Shown here: positions 45,941-54,121 of the stretch, in pieces | Layout of the letters: each line of letters starts with the position of its first letter | How positions within the stretch are numbered: position 1 is the first letter of the stretch | Assembly: GCA_041941305.1 (NCBI GenBank) | Contig: JBGTQJ010000047.1 | Coordinates: 1 to 64,000 of the forward strand | DNA length: 64,000 nt | DNA from: JANSWP01 sp041941305 | GTDB taxonomy: Bacteria > Bacteroidota > Bacteroidia > Chitinophagales > Saprospiraceae | Direction: 5' to 3' | The notes under the pieces: model-generated | What the model saw: only the letters and a program-made list of their open reading frames with translations | Told to the model about the DNA's origin: nothing | The model's database searches: none | Translations under genes and position numbers: made by a program

Positions 45941-45973
45941 GACAAGGGATTGGATGAAGGAAATTGAATATAT

Positions 45974-47098
45974 TTAGGCCAATTCCTGAAATTGTTTCCA
46001 GGCTTCTTTAGCCAAGGTATCTGTCAATTGTTCGATATAATAACTACCAGCAGCCGGGTCTTTAACTCTATCCAAATAACTTTCCATTTTCATCAAATGT
46101 TGGATATTTCTTACAATTCTTCGGGAAAAAGTAGTACCTCTGCGGTTTTCAGGGAAATCGCCAGGCAACAAATATACACTTTGGCTACCTCCAATTACGG
46201 CTGACATGGCTTGTGTGGTTGCTTTGATAAGGTTGTAATTGGAATCGTCGGTCTGGGTAGAAATTGCTATATGGCTGATAATTGAAGGAAATTCATTAAT
46301 CTTTTCATTCCATGCTTTCAAAATTTGGTTCCACAATAATTTGAGTGCCCTTATTTTGGCAATGTTTATAAAATAGCTTTCTCCTATAGCGATCGAAAAT
46401 TGTAGGCTAGGGTAGAACTGGTCAATTTGAACGCCATTATCATTCATTGAAGCCAATAGTCCATTTCCCAATTTGAGGATATTCGCCAATTCTTCAATGG
46501 TGTTTTCAGTCCCAGCAAAGCAAGAGGTACCATCGATGGTGAATAGTTTCGCATTGGGGTTTTCTTTAGTAATTGTATGAAAAACAGAGGCATCGTGGGC
46601 ATCCTCTAAGAGATAATTCTGAAACCAAAAAGAGCATGCTATTTTTTTTGGATTATAATTGAGTGCTTCCCAAGTGTCAATGAAATCATGAATTGAACTT
46701 GGTGAAAAAGAAAAATTTAAGCGGTAATAGCTTGAAATCCAATCCAACTTTATGTTTTGAAAAAGAAGCTTCAAATCTTGTTGAGAAGGACTCTTTTGGA
46801 AAACAAAGCATAATGCCTGACAACCACCTTCCAGTGCTTCCAGGGATTGATCGTTTGCTTCCTGAAAGTCAGAAACATGGATTTCTTCTCCTATTTCCCA
46901 ATCATTGTCTGATTGATTATTGCTGAGTGGAGTATATGTATCCTGAACATCATCTGCATGGGCAAATGGAGAAAAAGTCAATTTTTCTCCAGGAAGCCAA
47001 TTTAGGTTTTCAATAGCCTTCCCCTTTAAATCTTTTTCCACTTTATCCAACCACTCTTTCTTTGAGACTTCATTAAATTCAGAATACAAATGCTTCAT
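45974..47098 (-). CDS. mutA: Methylmalonyl-CoA mutase small subunit, short form
   Basis: MutA is the non-catalytic partner of the B12-dependent mutase that interconverts succinyl-CoA and methylmalonyl-CoA. The product from MKHLYSEFNEVSKKEWLDKVEKDLKGK is 374 residues and shows family landmarks: TFSPFAHADDV near the substrate-entry part and the C-terminal VKDPAAGSYYIEQLTDTLA. It ends there, lacking the C-terminal B12-binding-fold domain of long MutA (about 620 residues), a form common in Bacteroidota. The large subunit gene is not in the window. An in-frame ATG at 47152 is upstream but adds an unmatched tail. A biotin carrier protein gene precedes it. Confidence 0.85.
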   Translation of the reverse strand: MKHLYSEFNEVSKKEWLDKVEKDLKGKAIENLNWLPGEKLTFSPFAHADDVQDTYTPLSNNQSDNDWEIGEEIHVSDFQEANDQSLEALEGGCQALCFVFQKSPSQQDLKLLFQNIKLDWISSYYRLNFSFSPSSIHDFIDTWEALNYNPKKIACSFWFQNYLLEDAHDASVFHTITKENPNAKLFTIDGTSCFAGTENTIEELANILKLGNGLLASMNDNGVQIDQFYPSLQFSIAIGESYFINIAKIRALKLLWNQILKAWNEKINEFPSIISHIAISTQTDDSNYNLIKATTQAMSAVIGGSQSVYLLPGDFPENRRGTTFSRRIVRNIQHLMKMESYLDRVKDPAAGSYYIEQLTDTLAKEAWKQFQELA

Positions 47099-47155
47099 AA
47101 AAAAGAAATTAACATCAAGGTTTTTGGAGTTGTAGGAGAATGGTAAGGACATTTT

Positions 47156-47232
47156 AAGTTCAAGTTCAAGCCTAAGAATAAGATCAAGTTTATTTTTTAT
47201 ATAAACTTAAACTTAAACTTAATCTTGAACTT
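47156..47232. repeat. Inverted repeat built from 6-bp AAGNNN units (1)
   Basis: The left arm (47156-47192) reads as six consecutive AAGNNN hexamers (AAGTTC twice, then AAGCCT, AAGAAT, AAGATC, AAGTTT). The right arm (47202-47232), on the other strand, reads as five AAGNNN hexamers. The arms pair imperfectly around an AT-rich loop. A cleaner example lies at 51802-51862. Confidence 0.7.
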
Positions 47233-47279
47233 ATAACCAGTACCCTATTATCGTATCGTATATTAAAAAAAAGACTTTA

Positions 47280-47765
47280 TTACTCCATTTCAATCAAAAC
47301 CTGTCCTTTTTCAACGGCATCTCCTTTATTAACCAATACTTCTTTGACTACCCCCTCGCCCAAAGATTTCAGCACATTCTCCATTTTCATAGCTTCCAAA
47401 ATAAGTAAGGCATCGCCTTTTTCCACCAATTGCCCGGATTCAACTTCTATATCCAATACAAGACCTGGCATTGGCGCTTTGATGTCCTTTACCACATTGG
47501 CTGAAGCAATTGACAGTCCCATTTTATCAACCAACATATCAAAGTGATCTTGAATCAAGATAGGGTATTTATTGCCATTGACTTTGATTGTCAAAGCTTT
47601 ATTCGTGAAATCGAAGTTAATAATTTCGGCTTTATATGAGGTTTGTTCATGAATAATGTGGAACTCCCCCTCACTGATTTTAATTACATCAAATCCATCA
47701 GCCATCTCGGAATTTAATCTAAATTCAAAATCTCCTGATTTGATAAGGTATTGATTTGTTTTCAT
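47280..47765 (-). CDS. Biotin carboxyl carrier protein of an acyl-CoA carboxylase
   Basis: The 161-residue protein ends in a biotinyl/lipoyl domain: IKAPMPGLVLDIEVESGQLVEKGDALLILEAMKMENVL, with biotinylated Lys in AMKM. It closes with GDAVEKGQVLIEME. The N-terminal 80 residues match the linker domain of propionyl/methylmalonyl-CoA carboxylase carriers. Together with the MutA gene it fits the propionyl-CoA to succinyl-CoA route, though the carboxylase subunits are elsewhere. I prefer the start MKTNQYLIKSGDFEF over an ATG five codons earlier. Confidence 0.88.
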   Translation of the reverse strand: MKTNQYLIKSGDFEFRLNSEMADGFDVIKISEGEFHIIHEQTSYKAEIINFDFTNKALTIKVNGNKYPILIQDHFDMLVDKMGLSIASANVVKDIKAPMPGLVLDIEVESGQLVEKGDALLILEAMKMENVLKSLGEGVVKEVLVNKGDAVEKGQVLIEME

Positions 47766-47860
47766 AAATGGATTTTCCAAACCTAATTAAAGGAAGTTGA
47801 ATTAATAAATTGAAATGCACCGCAATGATAAGGAATAACAAGAATATGTCTTGAATTTAT

Positions 47861-47914
47861 ATTTTCTGAATTTTCAATAAATATTGAAAATTCAGAAAAT
47901 AATCTGTACATTTG
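47861..47914 (+). promoter_or_regulatory. Promoter overlapped by a 19-bp perfect inverted repeat
   Basis: Arms ATTTTCTGAATTTTCAATA (47861-47879) and its exact complement (47882-47900) are two bases apart. TTG at 47884-47886 and TACATTTG at 47907-47914, 20 bases apart, form a rightward promoter whose -33 box is inside the second arm. The methyltransferase start follows 24 bases later. The palindrome lies in the divergent region with the biotin carrier gene and could be an operator for a dimeric repressor. Confidence 0.65.
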
Positions 47915-47938
47915 AATTCCACCAAAAAAATCATTCCT

Positions 47939-48817
47939 ATGACAGTTACAGAAATTAAAAAGGATCACAAAAAGATAATCGAATATTACGAAGAAGCAGG
48001 CTTGGATTACAAATATTGGAGCCCTTCCTTCAATATGCATTTTGGTTTCTTTAAATGGGGGATGAATCCCTTCAATTTGGAAAGTATGCTCAATAAAATG
48101 AATGAGGAAGTGATGAATCGCCTACACCTTGAAAGGTATGTAGAGCCTTTGGTTTTGGATTTGGGCTGTGGAGTCGGTGCTACTTCCAGATATATTGCAG
48201 AACGCAATCCTGAAGTTGCACTATATGGCATTACCATCACCCCCTGGCAGGTTATTTTTGGCAACCGCCTAAACCACAAAGCATTTTTAGCCCACCAAAT
48301 TGATATTAGTTTAGGCGATTATACCAATCTGAACATTGCAGATGATTATGCTGAGGGCGCTTATGCCATCGAAAGTGCTTGTTATGCAAAAGGAACCACC
48401 AAAAAAGATTTTATCCATGAAATGTATCGGGTGTTAAAGCCAGGAGCAAAGTTTGTCATAACAGACGGATTTAGAATGCACTCTAAACCACTGCCAGGTT
48501 GGTTAGATGGGATCTATAGGAAAAACATGGAATGCTGGGCTTTGGAAGAATTGGCGGATATTCATTTGTTTGTTGAAACACTAAAAGCAGCGGGCTTCAA
48601 AAATATTGTTGTTGAAGACGTCAGTTGGAAAGTCGCGCCTTCTTTTGCTCATATACCAAAAACAGTGATTCGATTTTTTTGGAACAGATGGTTTGGAAAT
48701 GAAAAAACGCCATTGACCACAGAGCGAAAGAACAATGCTTTTGCTCCGCTCTATGGGATGTTGATGGGCTTAGCCAGAAAGCATTTTGGATATTACATCA
48801 TTTCTGGTGAGAAGTAG
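47939..48817 (+). CDS. SAM-dependent methyltransferase (sterol/tocopherol methyltransferase-like)
   Basis: The 292-residue class I methyltransferase has the SAM-binding motif LVLDLGCGVGATSRYIAERNP and the following LYGITITPWQ, where ITI/TPWQ matches the sterol 24-C / gamma-tocopherol type (GITLSPxQ). Motif III is RVLKPGAKFVITDGF. The N-terminal YYEEAGLDYKYWSPSFNMHFGFF also fits that group. The substrate is likely a lipid or quinone-type molecule, but not identified. I chose the ATG at 47939; a TTG at 47912 lies within the promoter element TACATTTG. Confidence 0.8.
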   Translation: MTVTEIKKDHKKIIEYYEEAGLDYKYWSPSFNMHFGFFKWGMNPFNLESMLNKMNEEVMNRLHLERYVEPLVLDLGCGVGATSRYIAERNPEVALYGITITPWQVIFGNRLNHKAFLAHQIDISLGDYTNLNIADDYAEGAYAIESACYAKGTTKKDFIHEMYRVLKPGAKFVITDGFRMHSKPLPGWLDGIYRKNMECWALEELADIHLFVETLKAAGFKNIVVEDVSWKVAPSFAHIPKTVIRFFWNRWFGNEKTPLTTERKNNAFAPLYGMLMGLARKHFGYYIISGEK

Positions 48818-48911
48818 GATTTGAATCAAATTATTCCCATTTTCAAGGCTTGGAGTATTTTTGAATTTCAGTTCGAAAAAATTAAAACCTACTCCTGAAA
48901 AAATCATATTT

Positions 48912-49250
48912 ATGAAATACTTTTTACCAAGCCTATTTTTTATAGGATGCCTTTCCTTTTAATCTAATTCCCAAATTCGTTATCTCGATGATATTTTCAA
49001 TCCCATAAAGACTGAAAATGGTCTAAAATATGGCCAGGCGGAAGCGCTTTCCCTTCCTTATCTATTTGAAGATTGGACTTTTACACAGGACTTATTATTG
49101 GATATTTATGAACCAGCAGGTGATACTGCGATCAATCGCCCTTGCACAATATACGCCCATGGTGGTTCTTTTTTAGGTGGGACTCGTGCAGACCTTATTT
49201 GCGTCAATACTTGCGAGGCATTTGCTGCAAAGGGGAAAAGAGTAGGGTAG
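48912..49250 (+). pseudogene. Remnant of a secreted alpha/beta-hydrolase (carboxylesterase-like)
   Basis: Reading from ATG 48912 gives a signal peptide MKYFLPSLFFIGCLSF and then an in-frame TAA (48960-48962). The frame continues SNSQIRYLDDIFNP ... LLLDIYEPAGD, and YAHGGSFLGGTRADL, the HGG oxyanion-hole motif of carboxylesterases. It stops at TAG 49248 before any nucleophile Ser motif. The gene is thus broken by a nonsense codon and truncated at the 3' side, where a palindromic repeat begins 30 bases later. Confidence 0.75.
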
Positions 49251-49280
49251 TAAAGCCAATTTGGAAATACTAAGACGTAC

Positions 49281-49336
49281 CACGGCTTTCCAAAGCCGTG
49301 AAATATCGAAATATTGCAATGCTTTGGAAAGCCGTG
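49281..49336. repeat. BIME-like pair of inverted palindromic units (2)
   Basis: Arms CACGGCTTTCCAAAGC (49281-49296) and its exact complement (49321-49336) lie 24 bases apart. Arm 1 forms its own hairpin CACGGCTTT-cc-AAAGCCGTG and is preceded by GTAC; arm 2 is followed by ATAC (GTAT on the other strand). This is the same architecture as the elements at 41268 and 50941, with unrelated sequence. Confidence 0.7.
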
Positions 49337-49382
49337 ATACAGTTTTAATATACTAATTAGGCCAATTAAGCTTGCAACGAAG

Positions 49383-49775
49383 CTAAAATATCAAACTTGC
49401 AATCCAAACCGCCAATCCGACAATCGCAATGACCACGGCTAAAATAACAAGTAGTATCCCAATTCCTGGTAGAAGTGCCCCCAGGATGATCAAGCCCACC
49501 CCTAATGCTAATATCAAAAGACCAATTGCTGCAGCATCCCAGGTTACCTTGGGTGCCTTACCTTTTTTGGCTCGTTTTGCCTGTTTTTTTTGAATTTTGG
49601 TTTGCAGCTTTGCCACTTTTTTCTGGATTTTTTCCATTTTCTTTTGGGAGAACTGTGAAACCGGTGGAGTATTATTAATTGCTGCTTGCTTTCCACTGGA
49701 AGCTGAAAAGGCGGGATTCGTTAAAAGAATTGATAATATTAGAAAGGAAATTGTTTTTGTAAATCTTTTTAGCAT
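49383..49775 (-). CDS. Small secreted or membrane protein with basic coiled coil
   Basis: From MLKRFTKTISFLILSILLTN the product is 130 residues: a signal peptide cut near AFSA, then a Lys-rich coiled-coil-like segment (KKMEKIQKKVAKLQTKIQKKQAKRAKKGK). Two hydrophobic helices (AAIGLLILALGVGLIILGALL and LLVILAVVIAIVGLAVW) end the protein. It resembles small Bacteroidota proteins of unknown function with a YqaE/DUF-like hydrophobic tail. An upstream in-frame ATG at 49922 adds 49 Phe-rich residues and looks wrong. Confidence 0.7.
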   Translation of the reverse strand: MLKRFTKTISFLILSILLTNPAFSASSGKQAAINNTPPVSQFSQKKMEKIQKKVAKLQTKIQKKQAKRAKKGKAPKVTWDAAAIGLLILALGVGLIILGALLPGIGILLVILAVVIAIVGLAVWIASLIF

Positions 49776-50036
49776 AATTGATTGATTTTGGTTGAAAAAA
49801 AATAGTTGAATAAGGAATACAACTAAATGGGTTATCCACCAAAAGTAACCACAAAATTGAATTCGAAAAATAAAAAAGCCAAACCCGAAAGAATCGGATC
49901 TGACTTCAAAGTTTATCTTCATATTTCGAACAGTTGGGTGATTTTTTTGCTTGTTATCTGGTTACTGGTTTGCTGGGTGCTGGTGTCATAAACTTACACC
50001 TTGCAACACGTCACCCCGACAACCCGCCTCCACGCA

Positions 50037-50840
50037 CTACTCCTTCTCCCCATAAACCGTAATACTATAAATCCCCTGCTCCTTATTGAACCTGGAAATC
50101 TCTTCGGCTGAAAAGTATTTGCTGAGGATTTCTTCGGGAATATGAATTGGCTTTTGTTTTTGGATGGTAATTTTTTGAAATCCTGCCTGATGAATGATGT
50201 CCAGATATTCCTCTGTCTTCAAAGCACCGGCTACACATCCTACATACAATTCTGCGTCTTTCTTGAGTGCTTCTGGCAAATCTCCTTCAGTGACAATATC
50301 TGAAATGCTGAAGTGACCACCTGGTTTTAAAATGCGGTAAGTTTCTCCAAAAGCTTTGGGTTTGTCTGGTACCAAATTGAAAACACAATTGCTTACCACA
50401 ACATCTGCAGTATTTTCGGGTAGTGGAATATCTTCCAAATCACCATGATGAAATTCAACATTGTCAAAACCTAGTTTACTGGCATTTCTTTTGGCTTTGA
50501 CAATCATTGGTTCGGTGAAGTCAATTCCAATCACCCTTCCTGTTTCACCCGTTTCAGCTCTTGCCACAAAAGCATCATTGCCAGCTCCGGAGCCCAGGTC
50601 GACAACAACATCTCCTTTCTGGATTTGGGCGAATTCAGTCGGCATCCCACATCCCAAACCTAAATCTGCATCTTCATTATAACCATCTAATTTGTCGTAT
50701 CCTTGAACCAGTGGAGCAGCAGCATTGCTAATCTCTCCTTCACAGCAAGAACTGGCACAACAGGAAGATTCATTTCCTTTTTCCTGTTCCAAAACAATGT
50801 TTCCATACTTTTCCTGAACTAATGTTTTTACGTCTTTCAT
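50037..50840 (-). CDS. arsM: Arsenite S-adenosylmethionine methyltransferase
   Basis: ArsM methylates As(III) to volatile or less toxic forms using SAM. The 267-residue product has Cys clusters (SSCCASSCCEGE) near the N-terminus and the ArsM opening YDKLDGYNEDADLGLGCGMPTEFAQI. Motif I is VVDLGSGAGNDAFVAR, and the arsenic-binding Cys sites are VVSNCVFNLVPDK and YVGCVAGAL. The start MKDVKTLVQEKYG at 50840 is preferred over an ATG 23 codons upstream. It is transcribed leftward behind arsR, with a second copy of the ArsR-type operator upstream of it. Confidence 0.93.
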   Translation of the reverse strand: MKDVKTLVQEKYGNIVLEQEKGNESSCCASSCCEGEISNAAAPLVQGYDKLDGYNEDADLGLGCGMPTEFAQIQKGDVVVDLGSGAGNDAFVARAETGETGRVIGIDFTEPMIVKAKRNASKLGFDNVEFHHGDLEDIPLPENTADVVVSNCVFNLVPDKPKAFGETYRILKPGGHFSISDIVTEGDLPEALKKDAELYVGCVAGALKTEEYLDIIHQAGFQKITIQKQKPIHIPEEILSKYFSAEEISRFNKEQGIYSITVYGEKE

Positions 50841-50940
50841 AATTAAAGTGATTATTGAAAAGTTATATTGCCTGATAAATGAATGGTTGGGAAAACAAAG
50901 ATCAAACAATTAAAAAGATTTTATTACTGATGATTTTTCT

Positions 50941-51022
50941 CTTCCTGAGAGAAAGGGTTTTGAACCCGGTATTTTTGGACTGATCTGAAAATACCGGGTT
51001 CAAAACCCTGTCTCTCAGGAAG
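50941..51022. repeat. BIME-like pair of inverted palindromic units (3)
   Basis: Two 35-base arms (50941-50975, 50988-51022) are complementary with one mismatch and only 12 bases apart. Each contains the small hairpin GGGTT-ttg-AACCC. The element lies between the operator at 51043-51060 and the arsM start, so it forms part of the arsM leader. Confidence 0.8.
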
Positions 51023-51042
51023 AAATTTCTTTAAAAGAACAT

Positions 51043-51060
51043 AATCGTAATATTGCGATT
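51043..51060. promoter_or_regulatory. ArsR-type operator upstream of arsM
   Basis: AATCGTAATATTGCGATT is a near-perfect palindrome. Its 16-base core ATCGTAATATTGCGAT is the exact reverse complement of the sequence at 51433-51448 upstream of arsR. It lies 24 bases beyond the arsR stop and about 200 bases upstream of the arsM start, so arsM probably has its own ArsR-controlled promoter. Confidence 0.75.
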
Positions 51061-51083
51061 GATTTTTGCAAAAAAATATCTTA

Positions 51084-51404
51084 TCAACAGCAGCCTTTAT
51101 ATTCTTCAAAGAATACACCCAGAGCTAGTTTCACTTCCTGCCAAACTTCCGGATTGATGCAATAACAAGTCTTCACGCCTTCGATATCTCCGTGAATGAT
51201 TCCTGCTTTTTTCAATTCCTTCAAGTGTTGCGAAACTGTAGATTGGGAAAGTGGCAGCACATCGACCAAATCGCCACAAATACATCCTTGAACTTTTATA
51301 AGATGTTGTAAAATGGCAATGCGTGCTGGATGTCCCAGTGCTTTTGTGATTTCTGCCAACCTATTTTGCTGAACTGTAAATAAGTTTGTTTTTGTTAATC
51401 CCAT
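51084..51404 (-). CDS. arsR: ArsR/SmtB family metalloregulator
   Basis: The 106-residue winged-helix repressor has ALGHPARIAILQHLIKVQG and CICGDLVDVLPLSQSTVSQHLKELKKAGI (recognition helix SQSTVSQHLKELK). The CxC at C41/C43 at the start of the DNA-binding region replaces the usual ELCVCD metal box. Two terminal Cys (KGCC), as well as KTCYC, may also bind As(III). Metal binding should release it from the palindromic operators on either side of its gene. arsM is downstream on the same strand. Confidence 0.92.
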   Translation of the reverse strand: MGLTKTNLFTVQQNRLAEITKALGHPARIAILQHLIKVQGCICGDLVDVLPLSQSTVSQHLKELKKAGIIHGDIEGVKTCYCINPEVWQEVKLALGVFFEEYKGCC

Positions 51405-51432
51405 ATTAAGGAAATAGCGCTATATTAAATTC

Positions 51433-51449
51433 ATCGCAATATTACGATT
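51433..51449. promoter_or_regulatory. ArsR-type operator upstream of arsR
   Basis: ATCGCAATATTACGATT, with its 16-base core at 51433-51448, is identical in inverted orientation to the palindrome upstream of arsM. It sits 29 bases upstream of the arsR start, in the position expected for an autoregulatory operator. Confidence 0.8.
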
Positions 51450-51725
51450 AAAAAACGAATGAATCTAAATTTGGTTTAAAATATTTTAATTTTTTTCTTT
51501 TTCAATCTTGAAAAAAAATTTCAGTAATCGATAACATCCAATTTCCTCCTATGCCCAGATATATATAATTATGTATGATTTGTGGTATAGCGTTTTTCCA
51601 GAATGTGTTTTGTTGCGAGGTGCAAGTTTGACCAACTCGCACCTCGCAACAAATTGAATATCAAAGGTTTAAGTAAAAAAGATAAACGAAAGGATTTTTA
51701 CTGCCAAAGTTCAGCCTGCCTCTTT

Positions 51726-51970
51726 GGCAGGGGTGATTGGTTCTATTATTTTCATAATGTGCTAAAGGATTATCCTAGGTTTTTTTCTTCTAAACCCCTG
51801 AAAGTTCAAGGTCAAGACCAAGTTCAAGAATTGAACTTGAACTTGGTCTTGACCTTGAACTTAAAAAAAATCACAGAGTATATTTTTAGAACCAATCACC
51901 CCTGCCTNNNNNNNNNCCTTGAACTTAAAAAAAATCACAGAGTATATTTTTAGAACCAATCACCCCTGCC
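51726..51970. repeat. Nested inverted-repeat element with a 9-N assembly artefact
   Basis: Outer 20-bp perfect inverted arms begin GGCAGGGGTGATTGG (51726-51745) and end at 51970. Inside is a perfect palindrome of 27-base arms at 51802-51828 and 51836-51862 built from AAGNNN hexamers (AAGTTC, AAGGTC, AAGACC, AAGTTC, AAG). The 54 bases 51853-51906 recur exactly at 51917-51970 on the other side of nine N (51908-51916), so two contig ends were joined without merging their overlap. The real element is probably about 180 bases and MITE-like. The region 51450-52055 has no supported gene. Confidence 0.8.
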
Positions 51971-52055
51971 CCTTTGGAGGGATGATTCATGTCTAATTAT
52001 ATCTTCAATGACAAGCGACTCATCACCCATCATCTATCTGTTCTTTCAACAAGAA

Positions 52056-52988
52056 TTAAATATTCATGGCATTAAACGTATCAATCACCCCACGTACATG
52101 CGCAGCAGAATTGTTCAACAATGCCATTTCATCACTATTTAAATCTAATTCAATCACTTGTTCGATTCCGTTTCTACCCAATTTCACAGGTACGCCAAGG
52201 AAGATGTCATCCAAACCATACTGACCACTCAAACGAGCGCAACAAGGGAAAATTCTGTTTTCGTCCTTGATGATGGCTTCTACCATTTGAGCTGCTGCAG
52301 CACCTGGAGCATACCAAGCAGAAGTACCCATCAACTTTACAAGTTCTCCACCACCTTTCTTGGTTCTTTCTACGATGCCGTTTAAAGTTTCTTCGTCGAT
52401 CATTTCTGTTACTGGAATACCTGCTACTGTAGTATAACGAGGTAGAGGAACCATTGTATCTCCATGTCCTCCCATCAATACTGCCTGAAGGTCTTTTGGA
52501 GATACATTCAATGCCGTTGCTAAAAATGCACGGTAGCGAGCAGTGTCCAAAATACCAGCCATACCAAATACGCGGTTGTCCGGAAGACCTGCAGCACGGT
52601 AAGCAGCCAAGGTCATGACATCCAGGGGATTGGATACGATAATGATGATTGGATTATCAGAATGCTCCATGATACTCTTGGTTACAGAGTTCACGATTTT
52701 GGCATTTGTAGAAATCAGGTCGTCGCGGCTCATTCCTGGCTTACGAGGGATACCAGCAGTCACCACAACGATGTCAGAACCAGCTGTTTGAGAATAATCT
52801 TCAGTACCAGTTAATGTAGTGCTATAATAATCGATTGGTGCTTGTTGCCAGCTATCAAGTGCTTTCCCTCTTGCGAAGTCGCCTTTGATATCCACTAACA
52901 CAACCTCTTTAACGATATCTTTATGAGCTAAAACATTGGCACAGGTGGCTCCTACATTACCTGCACCTACGACGGTTACTTTATTCAT
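52056..52988 (-). CDS. mdh: Malate dehydrogenase
   Basis: This NAD-dependent enzyme of the citric acid cycle oxidises malate to oxaloacetate. The 310-residue product has the NAD motif VTVVGAGNVGATCANVLA with the acidic ribose-binding residue in VVLVDIKGD. The mobile loop is VVTAGIPRKPGMSRDDL (substrate Arg pair), with IVSNPLDVMT and the catalytic His in LMGGHGDTMVPLPRYT. It is the LDH-like MDH type. I chose MNKVTVVG over a start two codons upstream. It is single, with no other cycle genes adjacent. Confidence 0.96.
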   Translation of the reverse strand: MNKVTVVGAGNVGATCANVLAHKDIVKEVVLVDIKGDFARGKALDSWQQAPIDYYSTTLTGTEDYSQTAGSDIVVVTAGIPRKPGMSRDDLISTNAKIVNSVTKSIMEHSDNPIIIIVSNPLDVMTLAAYRAAGLPDNRVFGMAGILDTARYRAFLATALNVSPKDLQAVLMGGHGDTMVPLPRYTTVAGIPVTEMIDEETLNGIVERTKKGGGELVKLMGTSAWYAPGAAAAQMVEAIIKDENRIFPCCARLSGQYGLDDIFLGVPVKLGRNGIEQVIELDLNSDEMALLNNSAAHVRGVIDTFNAMNI

Positions 52989-53179
52989 GTTCAATTTTGA
53001 ATTTATTATAAATGAATTTTGAATGCTATGAATTGAAAATCAATTGGTTAGAAATGAATTTGTGCATTCAAAATCCTTGAATTAATGACCTTTTTTGATA
53101 AGGCCTGCAAATGTAGATAATTTTTGGAATGCAAAAAGGAAATGTGGATTTTGGTTTAGATGATTTTTGTCAATAATTT

Positions 53180-54049
53180 CTACTTCAATGCCTGGAACAT
53201 GCTGCTGGCACTGGCAAAATTCAACAGCTTTATACCTATCCTTGCTAATAAAAACATTTGTCCAAGCAAAAAAAGAAGAAAAATGCCCATCCCTGTTGAG
53301 TTGGAAAACATATTTTGCAGCAGAGCATAAAGTGCAATTACCAGTAGAGAAGAGAAAACAACCAGGAAATAAAGCCCCACAGTTTTTTTGAAATTGGTGA
53401 ATACCAACTTTAGGGAATTGACCACCGAATGGGTGAATATTTTTGGGTTGTCCTGAATGATTTGGATTTTAGCATAATCCTGAATCATAGAAAGAAGGGT
53501 AGCCAAGAGGAGATAAATGGGAGTCAATGTCTTTCCGGCTGTTAATAAAGTTACTTCGCTGATCAATCGATTTGGATCTGCCCATTTGATCCAAGTCATA
53601 AAGATCAGAAAAAAGGTAAAAAATAGAATCCCATGAAAAATCAAAAAGTAAACAGTCAATCGAAAAAATCGCCAGAAGAATTGACCACATCCTGCCCAGA
53701 ATCTTTTGAAGGAAAAAGATGCTTCTGAGTTTAAGAAGGTACTCAAAATTCCACCAGAGAGAAATATATACAAAAGCAAGAAGGCAATTATCAAATAGAT
53801 GGATTGATCTATAACAACCCATATGCTTTCAAGATACTCGTAATAAAAATCCATTAGAACGGTATAACTAAAGCCATCCATCAATTTATTGACGATTAAG
53901 GAATTACCTAGTCTTGATTCTATCAGGTTGGAGAAGGGTAGGGCAGCAAGCAAAGCAAAGCCAAAATTTAATAAATACAGGCACAGCCACATCTTTTTAT
54001 GTTGGAAGGTAGCTGCTAACCCTTGCTGATATGCTGAAAAAATTTTCAT
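53180..54049 (-). CDS. Six-helix integral membrane protein, unknown
   Basis: The 289-residue protein has about six long hydrophobic helices. It starts MKIFSAYQQGLAATFQHKKMWLCLYLLNFGFALLAALPF and includes a conserved-looking YAKIQIIQDNPKIFTHSVVNSLKLVFTNFKKT cytoplasmic segment typical of DUF4013-like or EI24-like membrane proteins. I do not assign a function. It is 72 bases downstream of the M1 peptidase on the same strand, so they may share a transcript. Confidence 0.7.
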   Translation of the reverse strand: MKIFSAYQQGLAATFQHKKMWLCLYLLNFGFALLAALPFSNLIESRLGNSLIVNKLMDGFSYTVLMDFYYEYLESIWVVIDQSIYLIIAFLLLYIFLSGGILSTFLNSEASFSFKRFWAGCGQFFWRFFRLTVYFLIFHGILFFTFFLIFMTWIKWADPNRLISEVTLLTAGKTLTPIYLLLATLLSMIQDYAKIQIIQDNPKIFTHSVVNSLKLVFTNFKKTVGLYFLVVFSSLLVIALYALLQNMFSNSTGMGIFLLFLLGQMFLLARIGIKLLNFASASSMFQALK

Positions 54050-54121
54050 TTACAATCCTTTTGGTATTTTAATATAGGAGGTTTGGCTGTTAAGGTCCCA
54101 AACGCTCAAACACTCAAACTC

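Noticed and set aside
39656..48817. A vitamin E-type pathway from the tocopherol-cyclase-like and methyltransferase genes
   Set aside because: The two are 7 kb apart on opposite strands, with no prenyltransferase or homogentisate genes; family resemblance alone is not enough.
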